Shown in pieces: positions 41,103 through 49,700 of a stretch of DNA of 64,000 nucleotides. The notes beneath the pieces were generated by a model. It was not told where the DNA came from. It saw only the letters and a list, made by a program, of their open reading frames with translations, and made no database searches. Where the stretch lies: assembly GCF_004803895.1 (NCBI RefSeq), contig NZ_CP021978.1:6572001-6636000 (forward strand). Direction: 5' to 3'. The first letter of the stretch is position 1. Every line of letters begins with the position of its first letter. Source of the DNA: Streptomyces hawaiiensis. GTDB lineage: Bacteria > Actinomycetota > Actinomycetes > Streptomycetales > Streptomycetaceae. The position numbers and the translations under genes are program-made.

Positions 41103-42344
41103 ATGTCCCACAGGGTCTGGCTGCTCCTGCTGGCGGTTGGCACATTCGCCATCGGCACCGACGGCTATGTCATCGCCGGTCTGCTGCCCGAGATGGCGCA
41201 CGATCTCGACGTGACCGAGAGTGCGGCAGGCCAGTTCGTCACCGTGTTCGCCCTCGCCTACGCGATCGGCGCCCCCGTGCTGGGCCTGGCGATCGGTAAT
41301 CTGCCGCGTCGGCCGGTCCTCATCGGCAGCCTCGCTCTGTTCGTCGTTTCCAACGTCGCCGCCGCCCTCGTCGACTCGTACGGGACAATGCTCGCCGTAC
41401 GGGTCCTGGCGGCGATCGCCGCCGCCGTGTTCACTCCGGCCGCGGCCGCCGCCGTACCGGCACTGGTCCCCGCCGAAGAACGGGGCCGGGCCCTGGGCAC
41501 CGTGGGCGCCGGTATCGCCATCGCCACCGCGGCCGGCGTGCCGCTGGGCACCCTCATCGGCGGCGCCTTCGGCTGGCGGACCACCTTCCTGTTCGTGGCC
41601 GGCCTCAGCGTCGTGGCCACCGCAGGACTGGTGCTGATGCTGCCTCCACTGCCGCCGGAACCCGCCATCGGTCTCAGGGCACGCCTGTCGGTGGCACGGA
41701 CCCGGGGGGTTCCCGCGACGCTGGGCCTCACCATGCTGTGGATCTCCGGCGCCTTCACCGTCCTCACATACATGAGCCCGGTCCTGGACGCGGTGGGCGG
41801 CATCCACGGAGGAGCACTCAGCATCTGGCTGATGGTCTTCGGCCTCGCGGCTGTGGGGGGCAACGCGCTGGGCGGACGGGCCGCCGACCGCTATCCCACG
41901 ACCCGGCTCATGGTGATCAGCACCTGCGGACTCACCCTCGCTCTGGCCTCCTTCGGGGCGCTCGGTTCGCTGGGCGTGCACGGCTCGCTGGGCGCGGGCC
42001 TGGCCGCCGTGGCTCTGGTGGTCTGGGGCATCTTCGGCTGGTCCTTCGCTCCGGTGCAGCAGCATCGCCTCGTGGAGCTGGCACCGGAGTCCGCGGGCAT
42101 CGTGCTGTCCCTGAACGCCAGCGCCATCTACATCGGCATCTCCCTGGGCGGTTTCCTCGGCTCTCTCGCACTCGACCGGTCCGGGGTCCCCGCAGTCGGC
42201 TGGACCGCGGCCGGCCTGGAGCTGATGGCCGTCATCACGGCGACGGCCATCGCGGTGCACGCGCGACGGCACCCACACCACGGCACGGACACGGCTTCCA
42301 AGACCCGACCCAGTCACACGGATGATTCCCCGCTCCCCCTCTGA
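41103..42344 (+). CDS. MFS transporter (DHA1 type)
   Basis: This 413-residue membrane protein has 12 spans. Span 1 (AVGTFAIGTDGYVIAGLLPE) and GLAIGNLPRRPVLIGS between spans 2-3 are typical of DHA1 efflux carriers such as AraJ/CmlA-like proteins. Motif C appears as TVGAGIAIATAAGVPLGTLI. ATG 41103 follows TCTGGAGGTACCCCCCC. The stop is 6 bases before the exported PLP enzyme gene, so these two share a transcript. It may export the substrate or product handled by that enzyme; inference only. Confidence 0.9.
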   Translation: MSHRVWLLLLAVGTFAIGTDGYVIAGLLPEMAHDLDVTESAAGQFVTVFALAYAIGAPVLGLAIGNLPRRPVLIGSLALFVVSNVAAALVDSYGTMLAVRVLAAIAAAVFTPAAAAAVPALVPAEERGRALGTVGAGIAIATAAGVPLGTLIGGAFGWRTTFLFVAGLSVVATAGLVLMLPPLPPEPAIGLRARLSVARTRGVPATLGLTMLWISGAFTVLTYMSPVLDAVGGIHGGALSIWLMVFGLAAVGGNALGGRAADRYPTTRLMVISTCGLTLALASFGALGSLGVHGSLGAGLAAVALVVWGIFGWSFAPVQQHRLVELAPESAGIVLSLNASAIYIGISLGGFLGSLALDRSGVPAVGWTAAGLELMAVITATAIAVHARRHPHHGTDTASKTRPSHTDDSPLPL

Positions 42345-42350
42345 CGACAA

Positions 42351-43730
42351 ATGGTGACTACTGTGAACACGACCGGCAGGACCGGCGTAGCCATCCCGCG
42401 ACCTGAGACATCACGAGGCGGGCTGACCCGTCGCGGCTTCGCCACAGCTACTCTCGGCGCCACCGCAGCCATCGGATTACCGGCCAGTGCGGCTCAGGCT
42501 GATCCCGCCGCCTCCCAGCACGGGTTTGACCCCGCAGACTGGGGTTCCGTGCGCGACCAGTTCACACTGTCGCGTGACTACCTGCAGTTCTCGGCGTTTG
42601 TCCTCGCCTCGCACCCCCGCCAGGTACGCGACGCCATCGAACGCTACCGCGACGCGCTGGACGCGGACCCGATCGCTGCCGGAGCCGGCTTCATCGACGA
42701 GGACGGCAGCCTGGAAGTGCGCACATCGCTTGCGGGCTTCCTCGGTACCGACGCAGACGATGTGGCGTTGACCGACAGCACCACCATGGGGCTCGCACTC
42801 CTCTACGGCGGCCTGCGGCTGGGTAGCGGCCAGGAGGTACTCACCAGCGAGCACGATTTCTACGCCACGCACCAGGCGCTGCGCCTGCGCCACCAGCGAG
42901 GCGGTGTCCCGGTGCGCAAGATCAGGCTGTACGACGACCCGGCGATGGCGACGCCGGACGAGATCGTCACCCGGATTGTCCGCTCGATCACCCCCCGCAC
43001 CCGTGTGCTCGCTCTGACTTGGGTGAACTCCGACAACGGCGTGAAACTGCCGGCGCGTGCCATAGCCGACGCGTTGCGAGACATCAATGCCAGGCGGGAC
43101 CTCTCCGACCACGTCCTGTTGTGCCTGGACGGCGTCCACGGATTCGCGGCCGAGAACATTACGATGACGGACCTCGGCTGCGACTTCTTCGCCACCAGCA
43201 CGCACAAGTGGCTGCACGGCCCGCGCGGTACCGGCCTGTTATGGGGCAAGCCCGAGCACTGGCCATTCGTGGCTCCGGTGATTCCCAACTTCAGCCGTGA
43301 AGGCTATGAGGGCTGGGTGGGCGACCGCGACCCGGTGGCGGCGCCCGCGATCCTCAACACCCCTGGCGGCTACCACTCCTTCGAACAACGCTGGGCCGTT
43401 CCCGCGGCCGTCCGCTTCCACGAGACCATCGGCCGCGCCCGAATTGCCAAGCGCATCACATCCCAGGCCACCCTTCTCAAGGACGAACTGGACCGGCTCC
43501 CCAACGTACGCGTTCTGACCCCCCGCGACCCGTCTATTTCGGCCGGCGTCGTCTGCTGCACTGTGGAGGGCTGGGCCGCTGCCGATGCCGAACACGAACT
43601 CCGCGCCGTCCACAAAGTCATCGCCACAGAGACCCCCTACGCCCAGCCGCACCTGCGTTTCGGGCCGACCATGCTGACTGCCCCCGAGCAGATAGGCAGG
43701 GTCGTCAAGGCCGTGAGGGCGCTGCGCTGA
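42351..43730 (+). CDS. Tat-exported aminotransferase class V (PLP) enzyme
   Basis: This 459-residue protein has a twin-arginine signal: LTRRGFATATLGATAAIGLP at residues 25-44, then ASAAQA and a cleavage site near 50/51. The mature part is a fold-type I PLP enzyme with D260 (LLCLDGVHGF) to hold the pyridine nitrogen and Lys286 (ATSTHKWLHGPRGTG) for the Schiff base. It resembles isopenicillin-N epimerase/EgtE-like members. Tat export delivers folded proteins with cofactor already bound, so an extracellular PLP enzyme is credible though unusual. It follows the MFS gene by 6 bases. Reaction and substrate unknown. Confidence 0.88.
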   Translation: MVTTVNTTGRTGVAIPRPETSRGGLTRRGFATATLGATAAIGLPASAAQADPAASQHGFDPADWGSVRDQFTLSRDYLQFSAFVLASHPRQVRDAIERYRDALDADPIAAGAGFIDEDGSLEVRTSLAGFLGTDADDVALTDSTTMGLALLYGGLRLGSGQEVLTSEHDFYATHQALRLRHQRGGVPVRKIRLYDDPAMATPDEIVTRIVRSITPRTRVLALTWVNSDNGVKLPARAIADALRDINARRDLSDHVLLCLDGVHGFAAENITMTDLGCDFFATSTHKWLHGPRGTGLLWGKPEHWPFVAPVIPNFSREGYEGWVGDRDPVAAPAILNTPGGYHSFEQRWAVPAAVRFHETIGRARIAKRITSQATLLKDELDRLPNVRVLTPRDPSISAGVVCCTVEGWAAADAEHELRAVHKVIATETPYAQPHLRFGPTMLTAPEQIGRVVKAVRALR

Positions 43731-43884
43731 TGGCGCATGGCGCGGTGAAGCCTGCCCGACCCCTTCCCCGGCTACACCGGTACGAGCCCTCACCCCGCCG
43801 CCCCTCCGACACGGCCGGCCTCGACACAGCGGCAAGTCCGCTGGCTTACGCATGGCCACGATCCATCTCGTGAGGAGAAAACCG

Positions 43885-44418
43885 GTGCAATGCAGCCCTC
43901 TGCGTCCAGGGATGAAGCAGTTATTAGACGCATTAATCGACGTTCCAGCCTACGTGATGGGGCGGGAGACGGATATTTTGGGCTGGAATACCCTTGCCAC
44001 GTCTCTGTACGGCGATTTCGGAGACATGACGCCTCGGCAAAGGAACTGGGCTCGCATCACGTTTCTCGATCCCCGGGCTCACGATCTCTTCCCCGACTGG
44101 GACCACAAGGCCCTAGAAGTGGTCCATCACTTACGAACGCAGATGGCTTGTGCTCCCCATGACTCGCAACTCATCACGCTTGTCGACGAACTCTCTGCCG
44201 AAAGCAGGGACTTTCATCTGATCTGGTCCCGTGGGACAGGCAGGGAGATGATCCGCGGTCCGAAACGGATCCATCATCCATTGGTAGGGGACTTGACTCT
44301 CTGGTTCGAGGTCCTGGCACCCGCCAACGACCCCCACCAGTTTCTGATCACCTGTCATGCCGCGCCGGATTCACCGTCCGCAGAGTTATTACGGCTGCTG
44401 GCAAGCTGGGGTGGATGA
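43885..44418 (+). CDS. Stand-alone MmyB-like ligand domain (no DNA-binding part)
   Basis: These 177 residues correspond exactly to the ligand domain of XRE/MmyB regulators (DALIDVPAYVMGRETDILGW, RNWARITFLDPRAHDLFPDW, RIHHPLVGDLTLWFEVL). The helix-turn-helix is missing. GTG 43885 has GAGGAG 8 bases upstream, so a separate small protein is plausible; the frame is open to 43852. Codon use is less GC-rich than in the two complete XRE genes of this window. Either it is a 5'-deleted remnant or a sensor-only protein that could bind ligand or dimerise with full regulators. Confidence 0.6.
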   Translation: MQCSPLRPGMKQLLDALIDVPAYVMGRETDILGWNTLATSLYGDFGDMTPRQRNWARITFLDPRAHDLFPDWDHKALEVVHHLRTQMACAPHDSQLITLVDELSAESRDFHLIWSRGTGREMIRGPKRIHHPLVGDLTLWFEVLAPANDPHQFLITCHAAPDSPSAELLRLLASWGG

Positions 44419-44670
44419 CGGTTGTCCGCAGGCCACGTACCGCCGTGCGGCCCTCGGCTCTACCCGGGCGCAGTGGGGCCGATCTTCAGCGCCGTGGGCG
44501 GAGGGCAGTCGGTGTGCCCTGTTCCGCCTTTTGCGCGAACCGTCAGGCTCGCCGTGCTCTTTGGCGCGCTCCGCTTCCTGGAGAGCGCACCTTCCGATTC
44601 AGCAGCTGGCACGGTCGCCTGGAGATGTCTTCGGCCGGATTCCTGAGACGCGAAGAGGAAAGAGTGAGAA

Positions 44671-45350
44671 ATGAGCAGGTCCATGCTGGCATTAGATCCC
44701 CTCAATCTTGACGAGATGCGCAGCGCGGTTGATTCCGTCCTGGAAGCCTTCCTGGTCGAGAAATCAACGGCTGCCGCAGATGGCTGTTTCCCTCCGGAAG
44801 CAATAGAGATTTTCCGTGACTTTCTGGGGTCCGGCGGAAAACGCATGAGACCACTTCTCTGCCTGGTCGGCTGGCATAGCACTGCCGAGAGCGCGGACAC
44901 GGAGAAGGTCCTGAGAATTGCCGCCTCGCTTGAGATGTTTCACGCGTTCACCTTGATTCATGACGACGTTATGGACAACTCGTCCACGCGCCGGGGTAAA
45001 CCGACGGTGCACCGCGCCTTTGCCCGCAGGTATGCTGCACGCCCTGACGCCATGGAATTCGGAACAAACGCCGCCATACTGCTTGGTGACCTGGCTCTTG
45101 CCTGGAGTCAGGAGCTTTTCCACTCGGCCGGCCTCACTCCGGCGCAGCTTGCTGCTGCTCTCCCTGTGCTGGACGTGATGCGTACGGAGGTCATGTACGG
45201 ACAGTACCTGGATCTGTTGACGGCAAAGAGTTTCACCACTGACCTCGGCCACGCGATGGAGATCATTCGCTATAAGACGGCCAAGTACACAGTCGAGCGT
45301 CCGCTGCATCTCGGTGCCTCGGTAGCTGGAGCCGAGCAGGCCACAAAGGC
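44671..45350 (+). pseudogene. Polyprenyl diphosphate synthase, 3'-truncated
   Basis: From ATG 44671 (GAGGAAAGAGTGAGAA upstream) the frame encodes the first ~225 residues of a trans-prenyltransferase: GSGGKRMRPLLCLVGW, LIHDDVMDNSSTRRGKPTVH (first Asp-rich motif DDVMD), GQYLDLLTAKS and YKTAKYTVERPLHLGASVAG. At ~45350 it changes to a non-homologous Arg/Pro-rich tail. The second Asp-rich motif (DDxxD), needed for isopentenyl diphosphate binding, is missing. Normal length is ~350. The cut faces an equally cut opposite-strand gene. Confidence 0.8.
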
Positions 45351-45354
45351 CTCT

Positions 45355-46014
45355 CTTGGTCGAAGAGATCCTCGAGCGCCCCCCGGACGCGCTCCCCGTT
45401 CGCCTGGGAAAGCCGCCGGGCCTCCCACCAGCCATGGGCGAAGTCCGGTGCGCTGCACGTCCCGTCGGTGAATGCGTCCAGCAGCGTCAGTTGCCGTGCT
45501 GCCGCACTGCCCGGGTCGACGTCGCCCGGGTGGGACCACGCCCTCTGGCGGGGGGGGGAGAGGCGGCCATGGCCGCGAGTGAGGGGTGACGTTTCCGGAG
45601 AGCGCGCGCATGACGGCCGAAGCGTGCGCGTGCTGTGTCGGTGCCCTCGTTGACGGCCGCGGCCATGAAAGCGGCGGTTCCCGTGATCAGTGCATAGCCT
45701 TCTTCCGGATAAAGCACGGCTCCTTGCGTATCGGGTGTGCGCAGCAGGAGCGCTGGGCGGATGCCCGTGCAGTCCGCGTCGGCGGGAAGCCGGGACGTGG
45801 CACCGGGGTTGCCGGCGAGGCTCGTGGTGAGGACGTGGGAGGCCCCGACGGCACGGCAGCCGTCCGTGATCCGGCGAGCCGGCGCCGCGTCGATCTGCGC
45901 GCCCACAGGCACCGGGGCCACCGACTTCCCAAGCAGCCAGGACGAGGTGAAAGTGCCGTCCGTATCGAGCACGATCCTCAGGTCCGATGATTTTCCGTGT
46001 TCTGGACCGGTCAC
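45355..46014 (-). pseudogene. Colicin-immunity-like protein, frameshifted at G9 and 3'-truncated
   Basis: From GTG 46014 the minus frame reads MTGPEHGKSSDLRIVLDTDG, then EEGYALITGTAAFMAAAVNE, to RKRHPSLAAMAASPPPAR. A run of nine G (plus 45550-45558) then breaks the frame. The next frame continues WSHPGDVDPGSAAARQLTLL and DAFTDGTCSAPDFAHGWWEA-RRLSQANGERVRGALEDLFD, which resembles the colicin-immunity (helical) domain. The gene is cut at ~45355 where the prenyl synthase fragment begins. Its start overlaps (GTGA) the stop of a toxin scrap upstream. Confidence 0.65.
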
Positions 46015-46166
46015 CACAGAAGCCCTTTGTCGATGATTCCCCCGAACTGTTCGTCACCGATTTTCCAGGCCGACCAGAATCTACCATCGGCGTGCAGCAT
46101 GACCATCTTCTGGGATGCCGGGTCGATGAACCCGACCGCCGGTCCCTGATTCCTGTAGTCGTACCG
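46011..46166 (-). pseudogene. Orphan polymorphic-toxin C-terminal scrap
   Basis: The minus frame reads IYRYDYRNQGPAVGFIDPAS, then QKMVMLHADGRFWSAWKIGD-EQFGGIIDKGLLW and a TGA that overlaps the immunity-like start (GTGA). The layout, toxin end coupled to immunity gene, is that of a polymorphic-toxin tip module. It has no start and a stop codon just before IYRYD, so only ~50 residues of the tip remain. It lies right behind the live RHS toxin/immunity pair. Family not recognised. Confidence 0.6.
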
Positions 46167-46237
46167 GTAGATCTACCGGGCCCTGACCAGCACACCGACC
46201 GAACGCATCACTCAAACCGACCGGGAAATGAGGCTCG

Positions 46238-46256
46238 TGACGCTCATCTGACCTCA
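46238..46256 (+). repeat. Dispersed repeat A, copy 7 (half-degenerate)
   Basis: TGACGCTCATCTGACCTCA: the first octamer is exact and the second is changed into TGACCTCA. It covers the stop codon (46254-46256) of the presumed RHS immunity gene. Confidence 0.55.
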
Positions 46257-46691
46257 GAATTCGTGCACTACGACCCAGTAGTCGGATTCTTCGACCGAGG
46301 TGGCACATAGGTGGCGGCCGTCAACCGAAACGGCCATGAACTCGGGTGAACCCGTCGCCGCGCAGATACGGGACGGGAGGTTCTTGCCGACCGGGTCTTT
46401 TACACGCACCCAGCCGACCTGGCTCCCGCCAGGTACGGGCGGGAGGATGAGGAACTCTCCGTTCTCCCCGTAGAGCGAAGCTTGTGCAGCATGGTGATGC
46501 CACGCCTCGTCCAGTCCCTCGGCGGAGTGGGACGTGGAGGCGGGGACTGCGGCGACCGGCTCCACCTCGAATCCGCTGACCGCATAGATGGCGGCGTTCA
46601 CGGGTGGGCCGTCAGGTGCCGCCTTCCCCGTTACCTCAAGTCCGCAGCGCCCAAGGGTGTCCAGCCACTCCGGTGCCTGCCGGTCGTTCAT
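46254..46691 (-). CDS. Presumed immunity protein of the RHS toxin
   Basis: This 145-residue soluble protein (ATG 46691; GTG 46718 also possible) follows the RHS toxin gene by 32 bases on the same strand, the usual place of the cognate immunity gene. It was not recognised by family. It contains LDTLGRCGLEVTGKAAPDGP, a His/Ala helix (LDEAWHHHAAQASLYGENGE) and beta-rich SPEFMAVSVDGRHLCATSVE ending DYWVVVHEF. SUKH or other known immunity signatures were not seen. The function rests on position; protection would occur in the cytoplasm by binding the 142-residue RHS tip. Confidence 0.65.
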   Translation of the reverse strand: MNDRQAPEWLDTLGRCGLEVTGKAAPDGPPVNAAIYAVSGFEVEPVAAVPASTSHSAEGLDEAWHHHAAQASLYGENGEFLILPPVPGGSQVGWVRVKDPVGKNLPSRICAATGSPEFMAVSVDGRHLCATSVEESDYWVVVHEF

Positions 46692-46723
46692 GATCCCTGA
46701 CCTTTCGTCGGCCCCCACGGCAT

Positions 46724-49700
46724 TCAGCCGCCTTCGTAGAACAGGTGATGATCGCCACCCGGTTTGTTTATCTTGGCATATCTCTCCATGGACTCCGGAT
46801 AGCCAAGACTACCGTCGGGCCGCTGCACCCTTGCATTGTCCCAGCCGAAGTTGACGAAGTTCCGGGTGTCATCGATCTTCGGTTTGCCGGCATGGAAGTG
46901 AGGGCCTGCCGGATCGTGGGTGTGCTCGACGACGACACGCGAGCCACTGTCTGTTTCGAATTGTCGGAAATTACCCCAATGTGCCGGGTCGGGCGAATAA
47001 ACATAATCCGGCGCGTGCTTCAGTTGCTTGTCCCCGGTGACTACCCACTCGGCGATAGGTTCTTCGCCGTAACGAACACCGGCGAGCTCGTAAGCCGCCT
47101 CTTCCGCATCCGCACGGTTCTCGAACGGGTTGCCTTTCTCGCCACGCGGATACGGGCTGAGTCCGAGGGGGTCGGACCAGGTGTGGGGGTTGTGGACGTA
47201 GGTGGCGGGATTGGGCGCGGGAGTGAGCCCGAGGGGGTCGAGGGTGAGGTATCGCGCGGTCCCAGGGTCGTAGTGGCGGAACAAGTTGTAGTGCAGGCCG
47301 GTTTCCGGGTCGTAGTACTGACCGGGGAAGCGGAGCGGGGTGTAGGCCGTGCTGGAACTGCTCCAGGCGGTGGTGCCCCAGAGGGTGGCGCGGGTGCGCC
47401 AGGCGATGTCGCCGTCCTGGCCGATCAACTCGGTAGGGGTCCCGACGAGATCGGTGGCGATGGCGAAGAAGCGCCGGTCCACCTCGTCCTGACGGGTGTC
47501 CGCCGTGAGGATGCGCTCGGTCTGTGAGAGGGGAACGCCGGACCGATGGTCCCAGGTGAGGGCGACTGTGTTCCGGAGGTCGGGGCGGTGAACGGTCTGT
47601 TCGCAGAGGGTCATGCCGTCCCAGGCGAACCGGATCTCCTCCGCCACGCTCTCGCCGTCTGCCAGACGCTGCTTGGCGACGCGGCGGCCCAGGGGGTCGT
47701 AGCGGTAGCGCCAACGGGTGCCGTCCGGGGCGATCACCGAGGTGAGCCGGTTCTCGGCGTCCCATTCGTAGCGCCAGGTGTCGGGTTTGCGGGACAGACG
47801 GGTCTTCTGCCGCAGGGTGATGCGGCCGATGGCGTCGTGCTCGAAGCGGACGGCTCCGGCACGGGTGATCGCCGTGCCGGCGTAAGTCCGCGGTCCGGTG
47901 GCTTCGTTGCCAGGGTGGGAAGCGGGCCAGGACGCCTCGGTGAGGTTGCCGCTCGCGTCGTAGGCGTACCGCTCGGTCCACCCCTGAGCGTGGACGGCTG
48001 TGACGTGGCCGACCGCGTCCAGGTCGAAGCTGCGGGTGCCCGACAGGAGGTCGCTGCTAGAGCTGAGGTGGCCGTCCGGGCGGTAGGAGTAGGTACGGCT
48101 GTTGAGAGTACGGCCGCCGGCGGTCAGGTGACTGGCGGACAGCCGCCCGGCCTCGTCCCAGGCCGAGGTGACGGTGAGGGGGTCGGCGAAGTCCGCGAAG
48201 ACACGAGCCGTTTCACGGCCCGCGGCATCATGGGTGAAGACGACCGGGGACCCTCCAGCGGTCAGGCGTTCGGGACGGCCACTGGCGTTGTACGTGTAGG
48301 TGGTCACGTGGCCGGTGGGAGTGATACGGCGGGTGCGGCGGCCCACGGCGTTGTACGCGTAACTCATGGCGCGGCCGTCCACCAGCTCGGACTTGACCCG
48401 TCCCAGGCGGTCGTACATGTAGAGGAGTTCGCTGTCCGGGCCGGACGCCTGCAGCAGACGTCCGGCCCGGTCGTAGCCGTAGGTGGTCATCTCGCCGTCG
48501 GCGTCCTTCCGGATCACCTGGCCGAGTTGGTCTCGCTCGAAGGAGATGACGTGTCCGAGCGAGTCGGTTCGGGAGATGAGTTGTCCGGCGGCGTCGTAGC
48601 GGTAGATGAGGGTGCGGCCGTCGAAGTCGGTTTCCGAGACCATGCGACCGGCTGCGTCGTACTCGTAGGTCCATCGTGCGCCCTGCGGGTTGGTGACCTG
48701 GGTGAGCCGCAGGGCGGCGTCGTACCCGAATTCGTACCGGCCTCCGTTCGGCTGGGTGCGGGCCGCCACCAGGTCGAAGTGCGTGTACTCGAAGCGGAAC
48801 ACCCCGCCGATCGGGTCGGTGTGGGTGAGGCGATTGCCCTCGCCGTCGTAGGTCCACGACTCGGTGGTGCCGTTCGGGGTCTCCCGGCGGACCAGATTGC
48901 CGTCGGGGTCCCATTCGAGGCACGTGACGCCGCCTGTGGGGTCGGTGACGCGTCTTGCATGTCCGAGGACGTCGCGCTGAATCTGAGTGGTCCCGCCGGC
49001 AGGGTCGATGACCTGCACGGGCTGGCCCATGGCGTCGCAGCGGACTGTGGTGACGGCTCCCAGCGCGTCGGTGATCGACGTCAGGCATCCCCGAGCGTCG
49101 TAGGCGTACTGGGTCGTATGGCCGGCCGGATCGGTGACCGCTACCCGATTACCGCGCTCGTCGAAGCTCTGGACCCAGCGGCTGCCGTCCGGGCCGTGGA
49201 GGTCCGTGCACCTCCCGAACGGGCCGGGCTTCATGGCGAGTCGGCTGCCGTCCGGGCGGAGCACGGCGACCGGCCGGTCGTTCTCGTCGTAGGCGTGGGT
49301 GGTGGTGCGTCCGAGCGGGTCGGTGCGGGTGAGTAGGTTGCCGCGGGTGTCGTAGGCGTAGCGGGTGGTGTGGCCGAGGGGGGTGGTGGTGGCGATCACC
49401 CGGCAGCGGTGGTCGATGAGGTGGCGGGTGGTGTGTCCGCCGGTGGTGGTGAGTGTGGTGGTGCGGTGGCCGGTTTCTGGGTCGGGTTCGGTGTAGGTGA
49501 GGGTGATCTGGACGTGGCCTGCTTCGCCGCCTTCGGCGATGACGCGGTCGTGGTCGTCGTAGATGTAGTCGTAGCGGCTGTTGTTGGAGTCGATCCAGGC
49601 GATGACGCGGCGGCGGTCGTCGTAGACGAAGGTGGTGGTGGCACCGGAGGGTTTGGTGACGGTGGTGAGGTTGCCGTCCTGGTAGCCGTAGTTCATCAGG

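Noticed and set aside
46724..47160. Naming the RHS tip as an HNH or endonuclease VII toxin
   Set aside because: His and Asp clusters are present, but no motif diagnostic of a named nuclease family could be confirmed by eye.
47400..49600. Many spaced similar units that resemble a repeat or CRISPR array
   Set aside because: They are the coding units of YD/RHS repeats, with variable length and protein-level conservation.
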